Shown here one piece after another: positions 33,413 to 41,997 of a DNA stretch of 46,030 nucleotides. The stretch comes from Ruminiclostridium sp. (GTDB taxonomy: Bacteria > Bacillota > Clostridia > Oscillospirales > Ruminococcaceae), in assembly GCA_017625405.1 (NCBI GenBank), contig JAGALB010000017.1, positions 1-46,030 of the forward strand, written 5' to 3'. The notes beneath the pieces were generated by a model that was not told the DNA's origin, searched no databases, and saw only the letters and a list, made by a program, of their open reading frames with translations. Position numbers and translations under genes: made by a program. How positions within the stretch are numbered: position 1 is the first letter of the stretch; each line of letters starts with the position of its first letter.

Positions 33413-34121
33413 AAGTTATTCAGTAAGTGATCTTGTTTCGCTTTACTATGAAAATGAATTTGCCTGTATCGAAGAAATACCTGTTCCCGGTTTTTCTCTA
33501 CGTCATAAATCTTCTATGAAAAGAGCGTTCAGAAAATTTAAAAAGAACAGCCAAAATCTTTATTTAAACAGTTATAATATCCCCGCAAGAAGAAAAAACA
33601 GGCTTAACAGAAGAACCATTATATTAGCAATAGTGCTTGCCTTTTTAGCCTTGATTTCAGGCTGTGCCGTAGCACAATTCTTATCAGGCAATTTCCGTGG
33701 TGAAGTTTATCATGACAATACCGAATTGTTTGTAGTAGACGCAAGCAATTCACCTGAATTCATTGAATACAAATACAATCTGACAGAAATACCGGAAGGT
33801 TTTTCTCCTATTACCGAAGAGTGGTTTTCCACCCCATTTATGGTATATTATCTTTATGAAAAAGAAAATACAAGAGATCATATTATTCTTTCTCAGTCTA
33901 CCAAGGCTGATTTTGGTTCTATCCATTTAAACACTGAAAAAGGCGAATTAACCGATATAACGGTGAATGGTCATAACGGCGTATGCCTTTCCATAATTGA
34001 AGATAATGACAATTATGCGTGCATTATATGGGATAACGGCGATTATATATTAGAAATAAGTGCAAATATGGAAAAAGAAAAAGTACTGGAACTGGCAGAA
34101 AAAGTTGAGATTGAAAAATAA
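33405..34121 (+). CDS. DUF4367-like membrane protein, predicted anti-sigma factor of sigma C
   Basis: 238 residues. A basic cytoplasmic part of about 70 residues (KRAFRKFKKNSQN, ARRKNRLNRR) is followed by one membrane helix (about 70-92, TIILAIVLAFLALISGCAVAQFL) and an outer domain of about 140 residues. The outer part ends in GSIHLNTEKGELTDITVNGHNGVCLSI...IIWDNGDYILEIS, the pattern of DUF4367, and matches the protein at 41.1-41.7 kb (RLNTENAILEPQQISINGWKGLYF). Overlap with the sigma gene and topology point to an anti-sigma role. A terminator follows directly. Confidence 0.82.
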   Translation: MNKSYSVSDLVSLYYENEFACIEEIPVPGFSLRHKSSMKRAFRKFKKNSQNLYLNSYNIPARRKNRLNRRTIILAIVLAFLALISGCAVAQFLSGNFRGEVYHDNTELFVVDASNSPEFIEYKYNLTEIPEGFSPITEEWFSTPFMVYYLYEKENTRDHIILSQSTKADFGSIHLNTEKGELTDITVNGHNGVCLSIIEDNDNYACIIWDNGDYILEISANMEKEKVLELAEKVEIEK

Positions 34122-34122
34122 A

Positions 34123-34153
34123 AAATCCCACAAACCGCTTGGTTGTGGGATTT
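34123..34153. terminator. Terminator shared by the DUF4367 gene and the tRNA-Asn remnant
   Basis: Stem aaatcccacaaacc / ggttgtgggattt with loop gctt and one bulged base; strong T-run on minus. The terminator of the intact tRNA at 45891-45923 has the same shape, loop and bulge, with compensated differences in the stem. Confidence 0.82.
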
Positions 34154-34159
34154 CGTGGT

Positions 34160-34211
34160 TCCTGTTACTGGACTTGAACCAGTGGCATCATGATTAACAG
34201 TCATGCGCTCT
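34160..34211 (-). pseudogene. 3' fragment of tRNA-Asn(GTT)
   Basis: 52 bases identical to the 3' part of the intact tRNA-Asn at 45930-46002, covering part of the D arm, the whole anticodon arm, variable loop, T arm and acceptor 3' strand. The identity stops at 34211. Beyond it the expected TCCTGTT acceptor strand and GCTCAGTCGGTAGAGC D arm are missing (the sequence reads GTACTATATCACACTCG...), so no normal tRNA can fold. It keeps a tRNA-style terminator. Confidence 0.85.
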
Positions 34212-34251
34212 TACGAGTGTGATATAGTACCGAAAATCAAATTACTGTTTA

Positions 34252-37200
34252 TTATTCATATAATGCATCATCATTCCAGACAAACCCCTCATACTCCATA
34301 ATCTCCTGGGCTGTATATGTGTTTCCGCGATAAGAGAAGCTGCATTCCGGCATAGCAAACTCCGTGTCGGAATAAACATCTTTCAAAAATATCATAGTAA
34401 CATATTCAACGCTGTCAGGAATAGTAACAACACCTGTAAGTGGACAATTATAGAATGCTCCGAATCCGATAACCTCAAGGTTTTCATTAAACTCAACCTT
34501 GCTGAGAGTTTTACAGTTGTAAAAAGCATAAGCATTGATGCTTATCAGATTTTCAGGGAAAATCACCTCTTCAAGAGAAGTTGATCCAAAAGCGGAACTG
34601 CCGATAGAAATCAGACTGTCGGGAAAAGTGATATTCTTCAGTTTTTTGTTATCCCAGAACGCTCTATCGGCTATATGTACTACGCCGCCAGGAACAACGT
34701 ACTGCGTTTTTGTATCGGGACACCAGTAAAGAGTTTTCATATCCTTGCTAAAAAGTACATCATCAACAACTGTATAGTACTCGTTTTCTTCGCTTATTGT
34801 AATCTTTTTACAGCTATCCGGGACATATATATCATTCCCCATATATGTATTTCCCTCAATTACAATTTCTTCAACAGAAAGCTCTTCGGGATAATAATAA
34901 TTTTCAGGATTGTAATAATTATAGTAAAATGTGAATATACCATTCGGCAATTCCTTTACCGATTTTGTTACAACCAGCTTTTTAAGATTTACAAGTCCGC
35001 AAAAAGCGTTGGAATCAATATTTTCAACCGTTTCGGGAATAGTGAATTCCGTATAATCCCCAAGAACAAAATACAAGGTTTTCAGATTCTTGCTGAAAAA
35101 CATACCGTCTTTATAAACATAATTATTATTTTCTTCGGGAATAATAATTTCTTTAAGATTTTCGCAGGTTCCGAACTGAATGAAATCCACTGATCGAAGT
35201 TCCTTCGACAATGTCACCGATTCAAGAGAAGAACAGGCTTCAAAGGCACGGTTATCTATGGTAAGAACAGAGTCGCACAGAATTACAGATGTTATTTTAT
35301 CGTTATCCTTGAACACTGAATATGAAAGCTCTGTTATTGGCACTTCGGTCTTGTATTTCCTCAAATCCACAACCGCATCGCTGCCTTTATAATTTACAAT
35401 CACTATTTTTCCATACTTGTTCATTCGGATATCGAAATCCTCCGCAAGTTCAGTGGCAGCCATAATCGCTGCAACGGAGCTTTCACTCATCTCTTTACCT
35501 TTATAGATGTAAGTTACAGGTGAAAATTCTGTTCCCGAATGCTTAAATCCGCCGAAATCATCAGGAAGAGTTATAACAGCAGCAGATTCGCTTGAAAAAC
35601 CTCTTGTAAATGCATTGAATTCAAGCTGACCGAGAGAGCCGTTTATTGTTATTTCCTCTGCATTGCCGCAATTAAACGCCCTTTCACAGATGAGGTCTAT
35701 ATTTTCAAGCGTGATTTTCTTTACATTTGAACAACCCCAAAAAGCACCTTCATATATCTTAAGAATACCATCAGATTTTAAAGAAATTTCAGTCAGCTCT
35801 CTGCATCCTTCAAAAGCATCTTCGCTTATAAGAGTGAGCGTATCAGGGAACTGAACGGATGAGAGCACTGAACAAAGCCTGAATGCTTCATCTCCAATAA
35901 TTTCAAGACCTTCGGGCAGTTTAACGCTTGTTATATCCGTAAACATAAACGCCTGTCTGTCTATTTCCGTTACTCCGTCGGGAATTATAACCTCGCTTTT
36001 GTTTCCGTAATAGGAAATAACACGCTTTCCATCACCGCTTAAAACAAGATTATCTGTAATGATAAAATTCTTGTTTTTATCCGATATAAAGATTTTTTCA
36101 AGATTTCTGCAATTGGCAAAGGCACCTCCGTCTATTTTTGTTACTGTATCGGGAATATACAGGGTTTTCATTTCGGCACCGCTGAAATCTCTACCTATAT
36201 GTGTGACTTCCATACTGTTTATCTTTGCAGGAAGTACATATTCCTGTTCCTTGCCGTCATACCCCTTTATTCCCCATGAAAAAGCTTTTGAACGGAATTC
36301 AAGTCCGTCATCACAGTGATAATACGCTTCGTGACCCGTACCCCACCATTCCAAAGCACTGTCTGTGTCGACAACAATACGCTTATTGTATTTTTCCCTG
36401 CCATATATAGTTCCTTTAAAAAATTCTTCTGCGGCATACTCGTTTTCCTGGTATATAACCTTTTCAAGGGCGGTGCAATCCTTGAATAAATCCACAGCGT
36501 CGTGACTCCAGTCATCAGACAGATATACGGTTTTCAAAGAAGTACAGCCCTCAAAAACAGATTCTCCGAAATATTCGGGCATTATAGCGAATTTTACGGT
36601 TTCAAGAGATGTACAATTTTTAAAAACGCCGCTTCCAATCCCGTCTATACTGATAGGCAAAGATATTTCCTTGAGTGAGATGCAGTTTTCAAAAGTTAAT
36701 GATGATATTATTTTGGTTGAAGTACGGAAAGACACCTCTTCAAGAGCTGTACAGCCACTGAAATGACCTTTTCCTGTATTATTCGTGACATGAGCGCTTT
36801 TTAGTGATGTGCAATCCGAAAAAACATAATCTCCGAAATTCATAGCAATAATATCCGTGCTTTCAAGAGAAGTACAACCCCTGAATGCCTCATTGTCAAT
36901 TTCAAAAGGCGCAAAAGAATATTCAGTATTTATTTCTTTCAAAGCTGTGCAGTTTCTGAAAGCACCTTCATTTATATAATATGTTCTTTTCTTCATTAAA
37001 ATTTCCTCAAGCAAGGTGCAATTTTCAAAAGCACAACTACCAATATTTAAAAGATGCTTGGGAAATTCAATTTTCGCAACATCCTTGACACTGCTGCCTG
37101 CAATTGATACGATTTGTTTTCCGTCAGAAACAGTATCGAGAAATATTATATTATTACTTTCGCTGTTATCCAGAAATATTTCCACCGCTGCTGTTCTGTC

Positions 37201-37398
37201 AAAAGTATGGTGTGCCACATAATCTATATCATCAACTGTCATTTCATCATCTGTCACAACATGCGGTTCATCAATAACGATCTCTTCAACTATATCGCTT
37301 ATCTCTGTAACAGCAGTTTCCTCGCTTTTTTCACAGGCGGTTAAACTTATACAAAGCAATAAAACAAAGACTGAACTGATTATATGTTTTGCTTTCAT
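34252..37398 (-). CDS. BspA-type leucine-rich repeat lipoprotein
   Basis: 1048 residues. Lipobox SLTAC (lipid Cys22) then a Glu-rich spacer to about 50. The rest is built of many LRR_5/BspA repeats of about 23 residues with the pattern I.(A/D).AF..C..L..(V/I).(L/I)P, for example AFRLCSVLSSVQFPDTL and AFEGCRELTEISL; blocks are broken by short insertions (GYDGKEQEYVLPAKINSMEV). Such proteins act as surface adhesins or binding scaffolds. It starts 21 bases after the 168-residue gene and is in its operon, under the 11-bp-repeat promoter at 38.0 kb. Its end lies 40 bases from the tRNA remnant. Confidence 0.9.
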   Translation of the reverse strand: MKAKHIISSVFVLLLCISLTACEKSEETAVTEISDIVEEIVIDEPHVVTDDEMTVDDIDYVAHHTFDRTAAVEIFLDNSESNNIIFLDTVSDGKQIVSIAGSSVKDVAKIEFPKHLLNIGSCAFENCTLLEEILMKKRTYYINEGAFRNCTALKEINTEYSFAPFEIDNEAFRGCTSLESTDIIAMNFGDYVFSDCTSLKSAHVTNNTGKGHFSGCTALEEVSFRTSTKIISSLTFENCISLKEISLPISIDGIGSGVFKNCTSLETVKFAIMPEYFGESVFEGCTSLKTVYLSDDWSHDAVDLFKDCTALEKVIYQENEYAAEEFFKGTIYGREKYNKRIVVDTDSALEWWGTGHEAYYHCDDGLEFRSKAFSWGIKGYDGKEQEYVLPAKINSMEVTHIGRDFSGAEMKTLYIPDTVTKIDGGAFANCRNLEKIFISDKNKNFIITDNLVLSGDGKRVISYYGNKSEVIIPDGVTEIDRQAFMFTDITSVKLPEGLEIIGDEAFRLCSVLSSVQFPDTLTLISEDAFEGCRELTEISLKSDGILKIYEGAFWGCSNVKKITLENIDLICERAFNCGNAEEITINGSLGQLEFNAFTRGFSSESAAVITLPDDFGGFKHSGTEFSPVTYIYKGKEMSESSVAAIMAATELAEDFDIRMNKYGKIVIVNYKGSDAVVDLRKYKTEVPITELSYSVFKDNDKITSVILCDSVLTIDNRAFEACSSLESVTLSKELRSVDFIQFGTCENLKEIIIPEENNNYVYKDGMFFSKNLKTLYFVLGDYTEFTIPETVENIDSNAFCGLVNLKKLVVTKSVKELPNGIFTFYYNYYNPENYYYPEELSVEEIVIEGNTYMGNDIYVPDSCKKITISEENEYYTVVDDVLFSKDMKTLYWCPDTKTQYVVPGGVVHIADRAFWDNKKLKNITFPDSLISIGSSAFGSTSLEEVIFPENLISINAYAFYNCKTLSKVEFNENLEVIGFGAFYNCPLTGVVTIPDSVEYVTMIFLKDVYSDTEFAMPECSFSYRGNTYTAQEIMEYEGFVWNDDALYE

Positions 37399-37419
37399 TT
37401 TTCTTCTCCCTTTTTGTGA

Positions 37420-37926
37420 TTATTTTCTGCTTTCCGAAAGCTCTAAATATAGGTCGCCTATGCGCTGTTTTTCAACTTCTGAATGTGGGAATACATATTC
37501 AGCATAAGTAAGGTAGTGATCGCCATTATCATTTGTTGTTTCATTGACACTTAATCCCGATATACCGTTTTCTCCGATTCTGTGTTTGTTCGCATTATAA
37601 AAATTATGATTATTCTTAACAGAATCAAATTCAATGAAATATATTTCCTCTCTTTTACCAAAGGCGCTTATACAAGCGGTAGTTTCATTTTCCGGAATAA
37701 CAACATCAAAAACAGATAGAACCATGCTCTGTTCTTCCTTTGTAAGCTCTGTAATACAATATCTATCCTCAAAAAAATGACGCATTGCTCTATTTGCATA
37801 AAAATCATAAAGCTTTAAGCCTATACCTAAAATCATAGCAGCTATACCAATAAAACGCAGTAATTTCATCACACCATTATTCTTTTTTGTTTCGTCTATA
37901 AGCTCATCTTTTTTTTCATAATTCAA
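37420..37926 (-). CDS. Small single-pass membrane protein with uncertain start
   Basis: 168 residues read from a TTG at 37926, 25 bases downstream of the TATAAT; the ATG seven bases further is out of frame. A later in-frame ATG (MKLLRFIGIAAM, residue 20) is the alternative and would put the membrane helix (about 22-45) right at the N-terminus like a signal anchor. The outer part has no named domain (YCITELTKEEQSMVLSVFDVVIP...). It is the first gene after the 11-bp-repeat promoter and is followed after 21 bases by the leucine-rich repeat lipoprotein. Function unknown. Confidence 0.6.
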   Translation of the reverse strand: MNYEKKDELIDETKKNNGVMKLLRFIGIAAMILGIGLKLYDFYANRAMRHFFEDRYCITELTKEEQSMVLSVFDVVIPENETTACISAFGKREEIYFIEFDSVKNNHNFYNANKHRIGENGISGLSVNETTNDNGDHYLTYAEYVFPHSEVEKQRIGDLYLELSESRK

Positions 37927-37950
37927 AACTCTTTTTGTTTCTGTATTCTA

Positions 37951-38023
37951 ATTATATCATAGCAAATATTCAAAAGCAATTACAAAGTGGTTACAAAATT
38001 ATTACAATTTGGTAACAAAATTT
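37951..38023 (-). promoter_or_regulatory. Activator-type promoter with four 11-bp direct repeats, second copy
   Basis: TTACAAAGTGG TTACAAAATTA TTACAATTTGG TAACAAAATTT on plus (37980-38023), exact 11-base period; -10 TATAAT on minus at 37956-37951. The whole 73-base block differs at only a few positions from 30811-30883, including the AT-rich spacer AATATTCAAAAGCAA. No -35 hexamer is present. Confidence 0.72.
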
Positions 38024-38055
38024 AAGACCTGACACGATTATTGTGCCAGGTCTTA
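38023..38055 (-). terminator. Terminator of the sigma D operon
   Basis: Stem taagacctgacac / gtgccaggtctta with one wobble pair; on minus it is followed by AAATTTTG. It lies 30 bases after the stop of the gene ending at 38086 and touches the 11-bp repeats. Confidence 0.75.
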
Positions 38056-38085
38056 TACTAATCTCTCTTATTTCATTTAAAGGAT

Positions 38086-40377
38086 TTATTCAACTTTGAA
38101 TTTCGCTTCGATGATATCGGACTGACCAGGATTCATATTGCCGTTTTCATATTCAGAATACATGAGCATAACGGTATATTCGCCCGGAACGTCTAAAGAT
38201 GATTCGGGGATATTTTCAATTTCCGCCCACATCTCCTTAAGATAGCCATCAAGATACTCTTTCAGTTCGTCTTCCCTTGTATCACCGAACATACTGCTGT
38301 AATATTTTTTAAAAGCTTCATAAGACGAGCCGTAATTAACCAGCGTAAAGGTTTTCTTTTCGCCGTATTTTATAATAAGCTTTTCTTCGTCATGGTCCAG
38401 AGGCATACCAAGGCAGGCAGGTGCATCATCCTTATAACAGCCTGCAACGAAAACCATAATATCATTCTTGCTGTAAAGTCTGTTTTCAACAGTAATCTCT
38501 ATTTTCTCCGCTTTCAACGGATAACTGCTCTTATCAAAAGTGATGAAAACACCGCTGTTCTTTTCTTCTTCGCTTGCTTTTTCTACCTTTATGGAAACTG
38601 AAACGCTTGTGTCGGCATAGCCCTGCGCTTCAACAGAGAACTGAACCGTATAATCGCCCACAGAAAGAGGCTTCTTCAAAGGTATATTTATTTCTCTGTC
38701 ATCTCCGCTGTAAACACGAGTGCTTAGCTTATCCTCAAGAATAACATCACCGTTTTTGTCCTTTACTACAGCATTTACAACTGTTACATCAGCAAGAGCT
38801 TTATTTGTCACTTTAAAGCTCAGTGTTTCATCCATATCGTTGAGCTCGTTATCGATGCATTCTGCAGAAATGCCCTCAAGCTTCAGAATTTCAAGGTTGA
38901 AATACGCATAAAGAGTGCTGTGACGGTCAACAAAGTCAAGACCATCCATTTCGCCAACCGAAACTCGTATGCGGTATTCGCCCTCTCTGGACAAATCGAA
39001 AAGCGATGAGTCAACCTCAATGCCGTCCAGGAAAGACAGCACACGGCCGCTGCCGATAGAGTTGGTTCTTACCTTACCTCTTCTGACAGAAACCCACTTA
39101 CCGTTTTCCTTTCGTTCAATATCATAAACCTCACTTGTTGAGAAGAAGCTGTCACCATAGTTATAATCATATAAAGCTTTGATATATCCGCAGTCCACAG
39201 GATAAACCGATTTTTCGCAGGTTATAGTTCCTGTTATGTTAGCTTCTTCCTCAGGCATATCCTTAAGGTCAAAACGGTAGTATGCCGTATAAACCGTTTC
39301 ATCTCCCTCAACCTTATAAGGCTTTGTTATACGGTATTTTCCGGCAGGTAAAAGAGGATAGCAGGCAAGGTCAACAAAGCAGTGTTTTTTGTCAAAATCA
39401 GAGAATCTTGAACCATTGGACTGCTCAAGTTCGCCTATGGGTTCAACTGTTACCCACTTTCCGTTTTTGTTGGTTTCGAGACCATACTCAAATGTAGTGT
39501 AGCAGGTTTTATCGGTGTTGGGATAGAATACCGACTCAATAACCGACGGAACGTTGGCGGGATAGGATTTTAAACCGGAACTGCCGTCATAATTTTCGCC
39601 TACAACCAAAGCCTCTCCCGTTTCAGATTCTTCCGAATCCAAATCAACATTATATTTTTCTGTATACTGTTCTTTTGCTATCGGTGCAAGCAGTTCATCG
39701 CATTTATTCACGAGTGCTGTGTAATCGCACATATATTTATCGTAATCAAGCAGATAGCTTTTCTTACCTCTTTCGTCTTCTCCGTGAATATTTATGCCTA
39801 TATGCTTTGTTTCATCTTCGCTTATCATGTACATAACGGTAAGCTCATCACCGTTTTCAAATCCGAAATACAACGCTTCATCTCTCATTGCGTCAAAATA
39901 CACCGACTGTTCTTCATCTCTCGGCAAAAATTCAAGGCTTTTAAGCTCTGCAAAAATCTCCGAAGCTACTGCCTTATCGGTTATTTCAAGCTCAGCTTCA
40001 TAGGTTCCGTCTGCTGCATAATAGCTTGTTTTCAGATATGTAACTTCATCCTCTGATAATGTCAGCAGTCTGTCAAGATATCCGCTGTTTTCGGCTGAAT
40101 CCTCATCAGAAGCGTCTGCTGCTCCCGGTCCACCCATTGCCATACCTGGCCTGATTTCAGGCGGCATAAGCACAGAGGTCTCTGTTGTTTCAGATGTACC
40201 CGCTGTGGTTTCCTCCGTGGATGCTGATGTTATTTCCGTAGTATCTGCAGTAGTTTCTTCCGTCAGCGAAGATGTTGTCGTCGCTTTGTCTGCAGCTTCA
40301 ATATCGCTTTGTACGGTTGTTTCGGCACAGCCGCAAAGCAGACATGTTACACATAATAATGCCAATAGTTTTTTCAT
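38086..40377 (-). CDS. Large lipoprotein with Ig-like domains, co-transcribed with sigma D
   Basis: 763 residues from the ATG at 40377 (GAGGA eight bases upstream), 4 bases after the stop of sigma D. Lipobox LLCGC (Cys17) and a Thr/Ser/Glu linker (about 25-65) place it outside. Residues about 90-230 form a compact mixed domain (LSEDEVTYLKTSYYAADGTYEAELEITDKAV). Several beta-sandwich stretches follow, including one CARDB-like (ETLSFKVTNKALADVTVVNAVVKDKNGD...PLSVGDYTVQFSVEAQG). It cannot bind the sigma factor directly because it lies outside, so it is more likely a target or a ligand-binding partner of the system. Confidence 0.82.
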   Translation of the reverse strand: MKKLLALLCVTCLLCGCAETTVQSDIEAADKATTTSSLTEETTADTTEITSASTEETTAGTSETTETSVLMPPEIRPGMAMGGPGAADASDEDSAENSGYLDRLLTLSEDEVTYLKTSYYAADGTYEAELEITDKAVASEIFAELKSLEFLPRDEEQSVYFDAMRDEALYFGFENGDELTVMYMISEDETKHIGINIHGEDERGKKSYLLDYDKYMCDYTALVNKCDELLAPIAKEQYTEKYNVDLDSEESETGEALVVGENYDGSSGLKSYPANVPSVIESVFYPNTDKTCYTTFEYGLETNKNGKWVTVEPIGELEQSNGSRFSDFDKKHCFVDLACYPLLPAGKYRITKPYKVEGDETVYTAYYRFDLKDMPEEEANITGTITCEKSVYPVDCGYIKALYDYNYGDSFFSTSEVYDIERKENGKWVSVRRGKVRTNSIGSGRVLSFLDGIEVDSSLFDLSREGEYRIRVSVGEMDGLDFVDRHSTLYAYFNLEILKLEGISAECIDNELNDMDETLSFKVTNKALADVTVVNAVVKDKNGDVILEDKLSTRVYSGDDREINIPLKKPLSVGDYTVQFSVEAQGYADTSVSVSIKVEKASEEEKNSGVFITFDKSSYPLKAEKIEITVENRLYSKNDIMVFVAGCYKDDAPACLGMPLDHDEEKLIIKYGEKKTFTLVNYGSSYEAFKKYYSSMFGDTREDELKEYLDGYLKEMWAEIENIPESSLDVPGEYTVMLMYSEYENGNMNPGQSDIIEAKFKVE

Positions 40378-40381
40378 AATG

Positions 40382-40954
40382 TTATCCTCTTTCCTCAAAT
40401 TTCAAAAAACAGTATTTGCTGATTCCATAATCCTTTTCCAATGCACTTCTCATTATTTTTCTCGCTTTTCTTATACGTGCATATACCGTTGCCGTTGATA
40501 TTCCCATAGAGTCAGCAACCGTTTCTGCGTCAATATCAAGAACATACCGCATTATAATTGTCTGACGCAGTTCATCGGGCAGCTTGTTTATAACATCAAA
40601 GGCGGAAGTTTCCTCTACCTTTTTATACTCCGCATAAGCACTTTCATCTTCTACTGATTCATCAAGTTCTTCCACTATTTCAGACCGTTTGTCCTTTTTG
40701 AGCATATCAAGTGCAACATTTTTTACGATAATGGAAACAAGCGCTGCTGTTTTCTTTTCACTTTCAAAAGTAAGCTTATGAATATTTTTTATAATTTTAA
40801 GAAACGCTTCATGAACAGCGTCCTCGGCGCTGTGTGCATTATGCAGTACGCCAAAAGCTGTCGCATACATTTTCTGCTCGTGTTTTGTATATAAATCCGA
40901 AATCAGATTGCGTTCATCCGGAGTTTCCACCATGGATAAATAAAATTGCAGCAT
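40382..40954 (-). CDS. ECF RNA polymerase sigma factor (sigma D of this window)
   Basis: 190 residues; GAGGAG eight bases before the ATG. Region 2 is KMYATAFGVLHNAHSAEDAVHEAFLKIIKNI (about 28-58), and region 4 is AETVADSMGISTATVYARIRKARKIMRSAL. It is paralogous to sigma C. The probable anti-sigma gene (DUF4367-like) lies 120 bases upstream in the same direction rather than downstream, and the gene after it is a lipoprotein. A sigma-A type promoter with TATAAT stands 29 bases before the start, so basal expression is housekeeping-driven. Confidence 0.92.
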   Translation of the reverse strand: MLQFYLSMVETPDERNLISDLYTKHEQKMYATAFGVLHNAHSAEDAVHEAFLKIIKNIHKLTFESEKKTAALVSIIVKNVALDMLKKDKRSEIVEELDESVEDESAYAEYKKVEETSAFDVINKLPDELRQTIIMRYVLDIDAETVADSMGISTATVYARIRKARKIMRSALEKDYGISKYCFLKFEERG

Positions 40955-40982
40955 ACATATTTCTCCTCATTTTTATAAGTCA

Positions 40983-41011
40983 ATTATAACACTCGGATAA
41001 AAGAAATGCAA
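40983..41011 (-). promoter_or_regulatory. Sigma-A type promoter of sigma D
   Basis: On minus TTGCAT (41011-41006), 17 bases, TATAAT (40988-40983), 29 bases before the ATG. It separates the sigma D gene from the DUF4367-like gene transcriptionally. Confidence 0.7.
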
Positions 41012-41073
41012 TATGTCACTGCTATTCATGCCATAGTATAGAATCATATCTTTTGTAGCTTATCATTTTAATT

Positions 41074-41727
41074 TCATTCAAATCTTGTAGCATTTATTAT
41101 ATTTTCTATTTCCTCTTTAGGCAGGTTACTGGTATATGATATAAGATATTCACCTGTGTTGAACAGAAAATAGTAGCCACCGTGCTGGGGCTGAAAATAC
41201 AAACCTTTCCAGCCGTTTATAGAAATCTGCTGAGGCTCAAGAATGGCATTTTCAGTGTTCAGTCGTATACCTCTTGCCAGCGACAACGGCTCCTGATTCA
41301 CCGACAGAAGAATATCACCTTTCTTATAGGAAAGCCAGTAACCTATATCTTCATCACATACGGTTTCAACTTCATAATCACTCATATCCAGATCAATGCA
41401 GAATTTCTTCTCAATCTTCGTTTTCCCTGTTTCGTAATCATCAACAATATACAGTAATGAATGTGTATCGTAATCGGTAACCCTGAATCCCTCAATCATA
41501 CTGTATACACCAAAGCCTGCAAGCACAGCAATTGCGGCTGATATAACAGCAATGAGAAGATATTTCAGCCGAAAATGTCGGGTTTTCTCTATACTGACAA
41601 ACGATTTTTCGTAGTCTTTGATTATTTTTCTTTTGCGAATTTTATAGCTTAATGAAAATCTGTGCTGCTGTTCAGATGATTCGACTACAGTGTCAAGTAC
41701 GCATTCTTCAAATTTACTTAATCCCAT
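41074..41727 (-). CDS. DUF4367-like membrane protein, predicted anti-sigma factor of sigma D
   Basis: 217 residues. A cytoplasmic part of about 50 residues (SYKIRKRKIIKDYEKSFVSIEK), one membrane helix (about 53-76, YLLIAVISAAIAVLAGFGVYSMI) and an outer domain with the DUF4367 pattern (GIRLNTENAILEPQQISINGWKGLYF, FNTGEYLISYTSNLPKEEI). It is homologous over the outer domain to the sigma C partner at 33.4 kb. It stands before, not after, the sigma gene, which is unusual. An alternative is a stand-alone sensor unrelated to sigma D. GGAGGAAAG precedes the ATG. Confidence 0.78.
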   Translation of the reverse strand: MGLSKFEECVLDTVVESSEQQHRFSLSYKIRKRKIIKDYEKSFVSIEKTRHFRLKYLLIAVISAAIAVLAGFGVYSMIEGFRVTDYDTHSLLYIVDDYETGKTKIEKKFCIDLDMSDYEVETVCDEDIGYWLSYKKGDILLSVNQEPLSLARGIRLNTENAILEPQQISINGWKGLYFQPQHGGYYFLFNTGEYLISYTSNLPKEEIENIINATRFE

Positions 41728-41969
41728 ACTTTCCTCCGTTTTAATAAAAATTCCCTCTATTATATATAACTTTTTTAAATTGATTTTTTATAATGATATC
41801 AGATAATTTATTGGAAATATTTGCACTATCTGTATACTATGCTTTTTTATCCCACATTTTATAATCCGATTTCTTCAACATATATTAATTGAAAACAGCA
41901 GCATTATATGATATAATTTTTTTGTGAAAAATTTTTTTAAAAATGTGAAAGATTTCCACTCAAACATTA

Positions 41970-41987
41970 GTTATATAAAGTGAAAGG
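41970..41987 (+). promoter_or_regulatory. GTTATAT-N4-TGAAAGG box before sigma E
   Basis: GTTATATAAAGTGAAAGG at the same distance from the start codon as the box before sigma B. The upstream 240 bases (41728-41969) are very AT-rich and hold no gene. Confidence 0.4.
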
Positions 41988-41997
41988 GGGAAGAAGC

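Noticed and set aside
34160-34240. A functional second tRNA-Asn
   Set aside because: The 5' acceptor strand and D arm do not pair with the rest; only the last 52 bases match.
38086-40377. The 763-residue lipoprotein as the anti-sigma factor of sigma D
   Set aside because: Its lipobox places the whole mature protein outside the cell, so it cannot bind a cytoplasmic sigma factor directly.
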